A stretch of DNA of 64,000 nucleotides from Chryseobacterium daecheongense (lineage in GTDB: Bacteria; Bacteroidota; Bacteroidia; Flavobacteriales; Weeksellaceae). Where the stretch lies: contig NZ_RJTX01000001.1 in NCBI RefSeq assembly GCF_003729955.1, positions 62,001 through 126,000 of the forward strand. The letters are read 5' to 3'. Below the pieces are notes generated by a model. That model worked only from the letters and a program-made list of their open reading frames with translations. It was not told where the DNA came from and searched no databases. Each line of letters starts with the position of its first letter. The first letter of the stretch is position 1. The position numbers and the translations under genes were made by a program. Of the stretch, positions 16,381 to 25,396 are shown piece by piece.

Positions 16381-16986
16381 TTATTTTTCAATACAATATA
16401 ATTCTTTTATGATATATTTTCCATTAACTTTTGCAACTACATGATAGTTATTTGATTCAACATTCTTATTTACAATTTCTGTAACATTATTCTTAGTGTT
16501 TTTCATTATGTAATTCTCAATAGCAATAATATCATTCTTTTTTTCTGATAGAAAATCATCATTAGGATTAATATTTTTATAAGATTCTTTAACCGTTTTA
16601 TTTTCTGCATTTTTTCTAATAATAAATAACTCTTCGTTATCCTTTATTTTCAATATTGAAATTGTAGATGATGGAATAGTTAAATTACTTGTAATTGTAT
16701 TAATTATTACAAAATCACCTTTAATTTTTGAAGATTCAATTAAGTCTATTGTTCCTTCTTTCATCATAATATATGTCATCCCAGGAACTTTGCAGTCTTC
16801 CTTTAATTTATTAGAACTTGATGGGTCTCGTTTTATAGAATATATGGTGAAATCACTCTTCATACAGTTGTCGAAAGTTTGTTGTTCCAATCCGATGAAA
16901 TATTTTTGCACCAAATGCCTTTGAGTGCTACATCCAATAAATAAGAATATAAAAACAAATATAAAAAGGCTACTTCTTTTTAACAT
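16381..16986 (-). CDS. Lipoprotein immunity candidate of the intact RHS toxin
   Basis: The 201-residue protein has a lipoprotein signal with lipobox FIGC (Cys at residue 19). The mature part is beta-rich with no known family and ends in a KVNGKYIIKELYCIE stretch. Its start overlaps the 3' end of the RHS gene by 17 bases, so the two are translated together. It is most likely the cognate immunity protein, guarding the envelope against the HExxH tip. Confidence 0.65.
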   Translation of the reverse strand: MLKRSSLFIFVFIFLFIGCSTQRHLVQKYFIGLEQQTFDNCMKSDFTIYSIKRDPSSSNKLKEDCKVPGMTYIMMKEGTIDLIESSKIKGDFVIINTITSNLTIPSSTISILKIKDNEELFIIRKNAENKTVKESYKNINPNDDFLSEKKNDIIAIENYIMKNTKNNVTEIVNKNVESNNYHVVAKVNGKYIIKELYCIEK

Positions 16987-19900
16987 TTTGATAATAATTA
17001 AATCTATTTGTTAAACAATTAGTTACAAAGATATTATAAAAAGAATGATATGCATCAAATTTTTCCCCTAATGTTATAGCATCAAGTCTTTTACCTTTTG
17101 AGTTATAAAATACACTGTTTCCTACAGTATCTATTAATACTGTTTCACCATCAATCTTTTTTATACCATTTTGAATAAATGTTCTATAAGAAATCCTTAA
17201 GGGTAGAGAATTTTCTCCTCTTAGTTGATTTTCAATATGAGATGCATACACCTCTGACCAACTTACGTCGTCATCTTTAGTTTTTGTTTTTCCACCAACC
17301 CAGAGTCCAAGAGCATCGATATTTTTCTCGGGATCCATACCATGTGCCATTTCATGTCCTAATTTTATAAAAAATGGAGAGTCGGAAAATTTACCATCAC
17401 TTGTAGGATACGATGATGATAAATCTGGGTTTATATAAGCTACTCCGTTTAGATAGTTGTTTATGCCTGTTGTTATTTGTATATTAATATTATTTTTGCT
17501 ATTATCAAAAAATGATATCATACCTTTTCCAACATCTCCTCCTGCCTCTAATTTTATAAGTCCCTCCATAATTTTTCTAACGTTAGTGGATAGCTTTTCT
17601 TTATCTTTTCCATCAATTGTAACCCACTCTCCCCCCACTTCATGTTGTATATGACCAGAAGTATAACGATATTGATTTTCTCCATCAGTAATACTAATCC
17701 ATAAACCATCAGGATCAATGAATAGAATAGGATTATTGATTGCATAATTGTATGGAGAAAAGTTATGTCCTTTTTCACTTAAAGGATCTATTTGAGTCCA
17801 TCGCCCTAAATCAGGCATATATTGACGCCAACCATAATCATACATACCTGTCTCCTGTAATTCTTTTCCATTGTACTTATACTGATAAGAATTTTGTGTA
17901 GTGGCTGTATAATTATGCAGCATACCGAAAGGGTAGTAGTCATTATTTTCTACAATTTCTCCGGGTTGCCAAACTGTTGTACATAAAAACTTACCTGAAC
18001 ATTGGATAAATTCATATTGTCTTGGTTGGATAACTCCATCTTTGCTGATGTCTGTATAACTTAACCTTACATTACCTAAATGATCTGTAAAATTATATAC
18101 ATACTGATTGAGTAAAGCATCATAATATCCTTCCGAAGTAGGGATGATTCTCAGTTTCAGTTCAGGAACCTCATTAGGATCAGGATGGAACGTTCCCTGA
18201 CCATTCCATGATTCTATTAAAAATGTAGACTTGTATTGGAAACCATCCAGATAATCGGTTTCTAAATCTCCAAAGAGCTTCTTCACTTTCACTCCATCAG
18301 CTCGGTAAGTGTAATTGGTTACCTTAGAGTTTTGGGTGATCTGGCTCGGTAAATTTAAATAATTATATTGGATGGAGGAAATCCCTTTATCCAAATGCGT
18401 CATCATATTTCCGTTGGTATCGTACGTAATAGTGTTCGGGGTGGTTATATAAGGATAACCGGAAGGGTTTTGCTGTTCATCGGTTACTTTTGTCAGCTTA
18501 TTCCCGTTATACTCATATTTCAGGTTATCAATCATGGTGGCAAAAGTGTTTCCAGCTGATACACCTTCCGATCTTTTTAATCTGGAGATGCTTCCGTCGA
18601 TATCATAATCAATCTTTTCAAAAAATTCTTTGGCAGATTCACTTCCTGCTTTTTGATAGAATCCTGCACTTAATCTGTCTAAATTATCATACACATATCC
18701 GTATCTTTTGAGTGGTTCATTTTCCTGCGTAAGGGTCTTCCATGAAACTTCGGCAATATTGCCGTTGTATCTGGCTTTCACTTTCAGATCGGTAAAATCG
18801 GAATTAGGGGTTTCCATACCTTCTACCTGGTTATAATTGATCTTATATCCGAATAAATCACTTCCTAAATTGTCAGGATCATTGATCTTTGTGAGTTTAC
18901 CATGGATATTATATGTATAGTTCACAGTCTGCAATGGAGAAGCAATGGTATTTCCTACCTTTTTCACTTCCAGCTGTCCAAGATCGTTGTACACATTTTG
19001 GCTTAATACTTCTACGGGGTTGCTATCGATCTGGTGTTTATGGGTTAATAGCCTGTTCTGGCTATCATACTCAAATGTTTCTGTAATGATTTTTTCCGTA
19101 TCGGTACTTAATCTTTTATGATACGTTTTGGTTTGCAATACTGCTCCTGCGAAATCAAGGTCTGTTTCCGTTTTGGTGTAACCTCCTAAATGATTGATAG
19201 AATGGGTACCTATTGCCCTTCCATCTGTATCGTACCAGATATGAGATTGGCTCCAGTTATCATCTTCAATATTTTTGACATAGGAAGAAGTAGGCATTCC
19301 TTTAATACTTCTGTAAGAAACAATCCCATTGGAAGAATATTGAGTAGGAGTAGCGCTTAAAGTAGTCTTTCCTAAAATGGTTGAAGGCCTTGCAGGAGCT
19401 CCGGATGGATAATCATCATAATAATTAACAGATAATAGGGTTATGATCTCATTAAACAAAATATTGGTGTAATACACCTGCATTCCGTTTTTTGTAAATC
19501 CTGTTGCATCTCTTGAATCTATAACAACATAATCATCGGCAACATCCTGTAAGGACGCTCTGGGCGCTGCCAAAATAAATCCTGTATAGATTACCCTCCC
19601 AAACTGATCATATTTGGTAAAAAGCCATTTCCCAGAAGAGCGCATTACGGCATCCTGAGTGAAGATCAATCTGTTAGCCTTATCGTATACCATATGTTCC
19701 CATCCTTTTCCGGGAATATATTTTTCCACCAGTCTGTTTTTGTTATCGTATTTATATTGATAACAAAAATCATTTAAAACAGTCTGTGTAACCACATTTC
19801 CGTTTTGGGAGATTTGTACGTCAGCTTTTGGAGTGATCACATAAGCAAGCTGATCGTAAACATTGTAAATATAATAAGTGTCTACAGGAGTAGAACCATC

Positions 19901-20554
19901 CATTTTTCTGGCAAGAACGGTTTGCCCCTGGGAATTTTTAAATGCAATACTTTTATTGCCATCTTCATCAATGGTAATGTTTTTCATTAATTGACTTTCA
20001 GCATACCATTCCACGGTTGGAACCGAAGGTGATAATGTGGCATCTGCCCAGGAAGAGGTAATTACATATTTTTTTACCTGATCTGCTGAAACATTGGTCT
20101 CATACTGTGATTGAATAGTATGTCCGGATCCTTTCTTCCATGCATCTCCGGGAGCGGCAACCTCCAAAACTTTTCCAAGAGGAGAGTTATCAAAAACCTT
20201 TTCCGAAAAGGCATTGGCAACACCATAATAGGAGTTGATATCGGCTTCGGATACAGGTTGTATTCCTGAATTGGCTGTGGTTATGGGTAATGGCAGGAAA
20301 TCTTTTGGCTGTCTTCCCAGCTCATCATAGAACACGGGAACCACCAGATCTTTTCCTGATGGGGTAGATTTTACTGAAACAGTTTGTTTCAGTCTTCCCA
20401 GTCCGTCAAAATACTGTACAGCTTCGGATTTTTTGCTTCCGTCCTCAGACAGATAGGTTTTAGAGTAAATATAATTCTGCGAGGCAGTAGGGGTTTGTGC
20501 ATAGAATAATCCGGCTACAAACACTATGTGGAATATAAATAATATTTTTTTCAT
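16970..20554 (-). CDS. Full-length RHS repeat protein (DUF6443 type) with HExxH protease tip
   Basis: The 1194-residue protein starts with a Sec signal peptide (cleavage likely after YAQ, about residue 20). The N-terminal DUF6443-like region (KTYLSEDGSKKSEAVQYFDGL) leads into many YD-type repeats (YDxxNRL, YDNLDRLS) and the RHS-associated core, ending DLGRWTQIDPLSE and IDPDGLW near residue 960. The remaining 230 residues are the toxin tip: LGHEMAHGMD with zinc ligands His1067 and His1071, then a WSEVYASHIENQLRGE stretch supplying a Glu ligand. This pattern resembles M91/NleD-type zincins. RHS cores form a cage that holds the tip. Its own core end differs from the orphans' (NYAINNP versus YHYAMDNP), so the tip has probably been exchanged. 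It has no T9SS tail, so outer-membrane passage needs another route. Confidence 0.85.
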   Translation of the reverse strand: MKKILFIFHIVFVAGLFYAQTPTASQNYIYSKTYLSEDGSKKSEAVQYFDGLGRLKQTVSVKSTPSGKDLVVPVFYDELGRQPKDFLPLPITTANSGIQPVSEADINSYYGVANAFSEKVFDNSPLGKVLEVAAPGDAWKKGSGHTIQSQYETNVSADQVKKYVITSSWADATLSPSVPTVEWYAESQLMKNITIDEDGNKSIAFKNSQGQTVLARKMDGSTPVDTYYIYNVYDQLAYVITPKADVQISQNGNVVTQTVLNDFCYQYKYDNKNRLVEKYIPGKGWEHMVYDKANRLIFTQDAVMRSSGKWLFTKYDQFGRVIYTGFILAAPRASLQDVADDYVVIDSRDATGFTKNGMQVYYTNILFNEIITLLSVNYYDDYPSGAPARPSTILGKTTLSATPTQYSSNGIVSYRSIKGMPTSSYVKNIEDDNWSQSHIWYDTDGRAIGTHSINHLGGYTKTETDLDFAGAVLQTKTYHKRLSTDTEKIITETFEYDSQNRLLTHKHQIDSNPVEVLSQNVYNDLGQLEVKKVGNTIASPLQTVNYTYNIHGKLTKINDPDNLGSDLFGYKINYNQVEGMETPNSDFTDLKVKARYNGNIAEVSWKTLTQENEPLKRYGYVYDNLDRLSAGFYQKAGSESAKEFFEKIDYDIDGSISRLKRSEGVSAGNTFATMIDNLKYEYNGNKLTKVTDEQQNPSGYPYITTPNTITYDTNGNMMTHLDKGISSIQYNYLNLPSQITQNSKVTNYTYRADGVKVKKLFGDLETDYLDGFQYKSTFLIESWNGQGTFHPDPNEVPELKLRIIPTSEGYYDALLNQYVYNFTDHLGNVRLSYTDISKDGVIQPRQYEFIQCSGKFLCTTVWQPGEIVENNDYYPFGMLHNYTATTQNSYQYKYNGKELQETGMYDYGWRQYMPDLGRWTQIDPLSEKGHNFSPYNYAINNPILFIDPDGLWISITDGENQYRYTSGHIQHEVGGEWVTIDGKDKEKLSTNVRKIMEGLIKLEAGGDVGKGMISFFDNSKNNINIQITTGINNYLNGVAYINPDLSSSYPTSDGKFSDSPFFIKLGHEMAHGMDPEKNIDALGLWVGGKTKTKDDDVSWSEVYASHIENQLRGENSLPLRISYRTFIQNGIKKIDGETVLIDTVGNSVFYNSKGKRLDAITLGEKFDAYHSFYNIFVTNCLTNRFNYYQNVKKK
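17898..18133 (-). repeat. 236-bp perfect direct repeat of the RHS core (intact-gene copy)
   Basis: Partner of 15923-16158. It covers the codons for LLNQYVYNFTDHLGNVRL through NYTATTQN, ending just before the point where main and orphan core ends diverge. Confidence 0.8.
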
Positions 20555-20611
20555 TTCTTTAGAGATTAGAAGTTCGAGCTATATGTTGGGTATAATCAAG
20601 GTGAACAGTCA

Positions 20612-20650
20612 ATTATCACTCATTACCCATTACTTATTACTCATTAATTA
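20612..20650. repeat. Degenerate heptamer repeat between the two large RHS-locus genes
   Basis: On the - strand the unit TAATGAG/TAATAAG/TAATGGG recurs about four times just after the stop of the 1194-residue gene's upstream neighbour. Similar TAATRRG strings are common between Chryseobacterium genes in my memory. No clear promoter is seen in this 93-base gap. Confidence 0.5.
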
Positions 20651-23569
20651 CTGTTTGTAGTTATATTGGTATTCTTTTAATACTTTTCCGTTCACGTCTT
20701 TTACTTTCTCCAGTCTTCCGAAACTGTCATAGAGGTAAATTTCTCTTATCCCGTTTGGAGGCAGAACATTTGTAACGCCTATTAAAGGATTATAGGTGTA
20801 TGCTGTAATCTGAAAGGCAGATAATGCACTATTAGTTTTGAAGCTTTCCAGTTGGGTCAGCAAGGTATCTTCTTTAGCCTGCGCATTGGACGGAGTGGCA
20901 TTCGCATCTTCATCAGAAGCATTCACAATAGCATCAATCAGATTCTGAGGAATATCAGAAACCGTAGCGCCATCGATTTTAGCGATCGGCATCGTTTTAT
21001 TATATCCCCAGATTATAGTTGTAGGTGTTCCTTGACCTGTCGGCGAGTCCGGTGTTGTAGAATATTGAATTACCTGCCCTTTCTCATTATAGGCATCATA
21101 TCGGATTCCTGTATAGCTGTTCGCTAAATTATCAGGGGTATATACGAGTACTGAAGTAGGATAAAGCTGGGTTCCGTTATCAAATTTGATTTCACTCTTA
21201 GCCGTAATAATTCCGTTTTTCTTTACCTGTGTTTCTAACGGTGTGCCCAATATATTGGCATTGATAAGAGCTGTATGGTTTTTATCTTTTGCGTATTTAT
21301 AGGTTGTTTCCTGTGTGCTTCCGTCAGAATGAGTTGCCTTTTCTGTTACCAAATTAAAGTCATCAGCAGATCTAATGGTTTCTGAGCTGGTGGTCACGGC
21401 TCTCGCATTTTGGTCAAATACTTTGGAGGTAGCTCTTTGTTCTTTGATCCATGCTGTTTTCGTTTCATAATCACCATCTGCAAGAGGAACGTAATTGGGT
21501 ACATTCATCTCAGCAATTGTATAATCATAGTTTTCAGAAGTTAGTAATTGATTTCCGGCATTATATACCTCTTGTTTATCAATCAACCCATCTTTAGTAA
21601 TATTTATATTCGGCCAATATCTGTAAGGTGACCCGGTCTGTGCCGGGTAAGCGGAAGGAGCTTTATAATAATATTTGGTATAACCTCCGGTGTCTCCATT
21701 CAATACCTTTACATTTTTATAGACTATAGACTGAATTGGATACCCCATATTCATTCCTTCCTCTATACTCTCTCCACTCGAGGAATTGGCATCATCAAAC
21801 TTATCGTAAGCAAATTTTTCAAATTTTGCTGGAGTTTGGGAACTGAAGTTCTCAAAATACTTGATACTTTCTATTCTTACACCCAGATCTCTCTCAACAA
21901 TTGCATTTTTATAAGGAGCATCTTTAATGGCCATTTCATAAACTTCTATATGTCCTTTACCACCTGTTGGGCTTTGTATTTTAATGGTGTGGGTTCCTGG
22001 CGCTAACATAAATTTTGTAGATGATACTATTGGCGGAGGTGTTGAACATAAAACATTTGTATGGCCATCATTATAGTTAGCATCAAGAATAGTATAAGTA
22101 AGAGAAGGTTGAGAACCATCACCCGGATCAATTAACGGCGGATAAGGATAAATCTCGTTCACAACATATTTTACATACACAGCTTTATTAGCCATTGGAG
22201 TACTAGTCACTGTAAAGTTATAAGTTGTTGAGAGATTGGTATCAAAATCTGTAGTGTAAATCGGTTTCAGGTATTGAAACTGCGGGTTTCCAAAGTATAC
22301 CATATTATCATTAAAATCCGCCATGTATTGCGTGAAATTTTCATGGGCATATTCATTGGCTTCAAAGTTATATTCTACCATTCCACCAGTAGGGAGCTTT
22401 ACTTTTTTTAAAGAGCCTAGAGGAAAATATTTAGGGTTTTCAATCTCATTGGTTTCCGGATTATGAGAAATATAATCGCATAGGAAGTAATCTTTAAATT
22501 GCCCAGGAATCGGACCATATTCTTTAGGATTTCCTGAAACGTTGTATTCAAATTCGGTAGTCTCACTTTTGGCAAGGTCTGCACTGTATTTTTTGATTTT
22601 CCATAGTGTTCTCTTCCAGATGGATTCCTTATAATCGTAAGGGTTTGTAAAACTGGATGAATTGTATATAAATTCTAATTTTGAAATAACGCTTCCTGCA
22701 TTGTTTTTCAGAACAATAGAGTTCACCTGATACGGGTCGTTCATCGAATTTTTAAGAGATTCGGTGTAGGTATAATCCAATTCTATAGAACCATTATCTT
22801 TTGACCAAATCTTTTTTAGTTTACAGTTCTGATACGGAGTAAGCGGATCTGCCATCGGATAATAAACATCCACTTGGTAATCCATGGACACCAACTCCTG
22901 CATCTTGTAATCATAGATTTTAGTCAGGAAAAATGCACTTTTATAATCATTAATCTGTGACCCATTCTTATATTCAGAAATTGAATTTTTATCAAAAACA
23001 TAGATGTATCCCTTATCATCTGTTATTTTGAAACTATTAAATATTAAAGTAGCGGTATTATTGTTTCTTACATATTCAATCTTAAGATTAGAAGGGGTGA
23101 GTTTAATAAGTTGAAAAGTATTGTTAGTAAGATCTCTTATGATTCTGAATTTTCCACTATATCCTCCTATATTGTAATAGTAGATATCATTAAATTCATT
23201 TTTGATATAATTACCACTTGAAGCATCATCATATTTTTCATCCAATTCTTGAACGATCTCTCTGGAAATTACTCCATTGATACCCAATAAGCTCCATCCT
23301 AATCCTACTTCACTTGCCTTTTCACTACTTAATAGATTTTTGGGATGGTAACTAATTGTCATTCCGGCAGTAATTTCTTTACTGTTGGTTGGTAATGAAA
23401 CCAATGGAAATGAAATATCCGGAACTCCTGTAGCAAAAGAAACAGGGGAGTTAGTGTATGTAGATAATGAAGAGACAGAAGCTACAGGTTTGGAAAAACC
23501 TGTTTCAAAATCCTGCCCCATGTACACATTTGCAATGGCAATGGATAGTGTTAATAATATTTTCTTCAT
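20648..23569 (-). CDS. Large SpvB/YD-repeat-like secreted protein of the RHS locus
   Basis: The 973-residue protein has a signal peptide (about 1-18). Its N-terminal region (PVSFATGVPDISFPLVSLPT, then EVGLGWSLLG) matches the opening of SpvB/TcaC-like and related cage proteins. The middle is a long beta-rich scaffold, and the C-terminus carries YD-like repeats (YLYDSFGRLEKVKD). There is no toxin tip and no T9SS sorting tail. It lies between the T9SS-sorted protein and the RHS toxin gene on one strand, with a 6-base gap upstream and 93 bases downstream. It is probably a partner, perhaps a second shell component; its exact role is unknown. Confidence 0.65.
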   Translation of the reverse strand: MKKILLTLSIAIANVYMGQDFETGFSKPVASVSSLSTYTNSPVSFATGVPDISFPLVSLPTNSKEITAGMTISYHPKNLLSSEKASEVGLGWSLLGINGVISREIVQELDEKYDDASSGNYIKNEFNDIYYYNIGGYSGKFRIIRDLTNNTFQLIKLTPSNLKIEYVRNNNTATLIFNSFKITDDKGYIYVFDKNSISEYKNGSQINDYKSAFFLTKIYDYKMQELVSMDYQVDVYYPMADPLTPYQNCKLKKIWSKDNGSIELDYTYTESLKNSMNDPYQVNSIVLKNNAGSVISKLEFIYNSSSFTNPYDYKESIWKRTLWKIKKYSADLAKSETTEFEYNVSGNPKEYGPIPGQFKDYFLCDYISHNPETNEIENPKYFPLGSLKKVKLPTGGMVEYNFEANEYAHENFTQYMADFNDNMVYFGNPQFQYLKPIYTTDFDTNLSTTYNFTVTSTPMANKAVYVKYVVNEIYPYPPLIDPGDGSQPSLTYTILDANYNDGHTNVLCSTPPPIVSSTKFMLAPGTHTIKIQSPTGGKGHIEVYEMAIKDAPYKNAIVERDLGVRIESIKYFENFSSQTPAKFEKFAYDKFDDANSSSGESIEEGMNMGYPIQSIVYKNVKVLNGDTGGYTKYYYKAPSAYPAQTGSPYRYWPNINITKDGLIDKQEVYNAGNQLLTSENYDYTIAEMNVPNYVPLADGDYETKTAWIKEQRATSKVFDQNARAVTTSSETIRSADDFNLVTEKATHSDGSTQETTYKYAKDKNHTALINANILGTPLETQVKKNGIITAKSEIKFDNGTQLYPTSVLVYTPDNLANSYTGIRYDAYNEKGQVIQYSTTPDSPTGQGTPTTIIWGYNKTMPIAKIDGATVSDIPQNLIDAIVNASDEDANATPSNAQAKEDTLLTQLESFKTNSALSAFQITAYTYNPLIGVTNVLPPNGIREIYLYDSFGRLEKVKDVNGKVLKEYQYNYKQ

Positions 23570-23575
23570 CTTAGT

Positions 23576-25144
23576 TTATTTCTTAATGATTTTAGCACTT
23601 GCGTTTTTGTTTGTATCTGTTTTAATGGTGACAAGGTAAGCTCCTTGAATTAGAGGCTGGGTATTGATCTTGGTTACCTTATTCTTTGTCTTGGTTTGCT
23701 GTAATAATTTCCCACTCATATCATACAATAAGATATCCGCTTCCTTAAACTCATAGCCAATCTCTACATACGTGTAATCTGATACAGGGTTTGGATAGAC
23801 TCTGATATCCTGCTTCTCGATCAACTGATCAATCTGTCCGTCTCCCAGCTTGACAATCTTCCAGTTTTCTTTTCCTAATTCCTCTGCACTGGTTCCTGCC
23901 AGTATAATGGAACCGTCTCTGTTAAGCTTAATATCTGATAACCTTTCTTCCTTCTTTCTGGATTCTCCTTTCACATGCTTTCTCCACTGTTCTTTCCCTT
24001 CCTGGTCCAGATACAGCATCCAGAACGTCTCATCATCATTCTCTATTCTTCCTTCTGCCTGAGTATAACCTCCTAATAATATTCCTTTGGTTGCATTTTC
24101 ATTAGACTTCCCGCTTCCTGCTTCCATCATCCCACCTATCACACTCATTCCCATCAAGACGTCCCTGTTCTTAAAGTTGTAGGATTTCTGCCATAACTCT
24201 TCTCCTCTTTCATTTAAGGAAATCAGCCATAAGTCAGTTCCTTCTTCTATTCCTGTGGTTTTGTTTCCTGATCTTTCTGATCTTGATTCTCCACCGATTA
24301 CATATCCTGTGGAAGTTAAAGCAAGGGTTCTTATATGGTCATCTGCTTTCCCTCCATAGTTCTTTTCCCATTCCACTTTTCCATCTTTACTCAGCTTGAT
24401 GATCCAGTAATCGCCTTCACCATAGTTCTCTGTTTTCTTTGAACCTCCAATTGTACTTCTTGAATAGATCCCTAGCAAAACACCTCCATCTTTGGTAGGA
24501 ATCATTTTCTCCACTTCATCGAGTCCTTTTCCTCCTAAGATGAGTTCTGAAGTCTGTTTTCCTGTTTTATCCAATCTGATAATCCAAATGTCTTTAGAAC
24601 CAAATCCTTGGGCTGAGTTCTGAACATTTCCTGCTACAAAGTAGCCTAGGTCTGTAGTTTGAATCACCGCTCTGGCTTCTTCATCGGAGGCAGTTCCTAA
24701 AGTTTTCTGCCACTGTTCTTCTCCAAATTCATTGATTTTGATGAGCCACAGATCAGATCCTCCTTTAGATTCTTCCTTTTTATCCACTGCTTTTCCTGAA
24801 TAGGAAGTTCCAGCCAGAAGAAAACCTCCTTCCTGGGTATTCACCGCAGCGGAAAGGAAATCATGATTCTGTCCTGAAAAGTATTTTTCCCAGACTTCTT
24901 CACCTTGTTGGTTGAGTTTAACCAAATGGAAATCGTAACCGTTATTCTGCTTACCGCCTTCTGCCTGAAGCTTAGAGCTTTGAATACTGCTTCCAGAGAT
25001 AAGATACTGTCCGTCAATGGTAGTGGTTACCTGTGAAAGGAAATCCTGGGTCGAGGATTTGATGTCTTTCTGCCATAGAACCTGCTGCGAATACAAGCTG
25101 GCAACTGTGCACAGTGTGAGTACACTCATGGATAGTTTTTTCAT
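23576..25144 (-). CDS. T9SS-sorted repeat protein at the head of the RHS locus
   Basis: The 522-residue protein has a signal peptide (about 1-19) and repeats of about 55 residues with a (W/F)LI(K/R)(L/I)...G(E/K)..W.K.(F/L)G pattern, as in delta-60/SBBP-type beta-propeller repeats. Its C-terminal T9SS sorting domain begins RVYPNPVSDYTYVEI and ends with a basic tail. It should be secreted by the type IX system and anchored on the surface. As the first gene of the RHS run it may help present or export the two large proteins behind it; that is inference. Confidence 0.75.
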   Translation of the reverse strand: MKKLSMSVLTLCTVASLYSQQVLWQKDIKSSTQDFLSQVTTTIDGQYLISGSSIQSSKLQAEGGKQNNGYDFHLVKLNQQGEEVWEKYFSGQNHDFLSAAVNTQEGGFLLAGTSYSGKAVDKKEESKGGSDLWLIKINEFGEEQWQKTLGTASDEEARAVIQTTDLGYFVAGNVQNSAQGFGSKDIWIIRLDKTGKQTSELILGGKGLDEVEKMIPTKDGGVLLGIYSRSTIGGSKKTENYGEGDYWIIKLSKDGKVEWEKNYGGKADDHIRTLALTSTGYVIGGESRSERSGNKTTGIEEGTDLWLISLNERGEELWQKSYNFKNRDVLMGMSVIGGMMEAGSGKSNENATKGILLGGYTQAEGRIENDDETFWMLYLDQEGKEQWRKHVKGESRKKEERLSDIKLNRDGSIILAGTSAEELGKENWKIVKLGDGQIDQLIEKQDIRVYPNPVSDYTYVEIGYEFKEADILLYDMSGKLLQQTKTKNKVTKINTQPLIQGAYLVTIKTDTNKNASAKIIKK

Positions 25145-25191
25145 CCTTATGTTATTATCTTAGAGTTATTATAAATATTCAAAAAATCGGA

Positions 25192-25199
25192 CAAATTTA
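25192..25199 (-). promoter_or_regulatory. Possible promoter of the RHS locus
   Basis: On the - strand the box reads TAAATTTG, a match to TAnnTTTG, 47 bases before the ATG at 25144. No properly spaced TTG is visible, so confidence is limited. Confidence 0.4.
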
Positions 25200-25275
25200 A
25201 TATTTTTTAACAAATTTTAAAAGAAAATTTAATGCATCTGTTTTTAATTGAATAATGCGAAAATATACTTTCAAT

Positions 25276-25292
25276 ACGACAGAATATGTCGT
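25276..25292. promoter_or_regulatory. Perfect palindromic operator candidate in divergent intergenic region
   Basis: ACGACA and TGTCGT flank a five-base spacer in the 252-base gap between the divergent RHS locus and the GNAT-nitrilase gene. It is short enough to be chance. Confidence 0.3.
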
Positions 25293-25396
25293 GTTATTTA
25301 TAAAACCTAAAGAAATTGCTTGTTTTGACCCAAGCAGTTTGTCAAGCCGTTGAAATTTTAAAATGATTTCCCTATTTTTATTCAAAACTTACATCA

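Noticed and set aside
6944..16986. Mobile element or phage carrying the RHS modules
   Set aside because: No transposase, integrase, phage gene or flanking target duplication was found; the cluster is better explained by RHS tip exchange.
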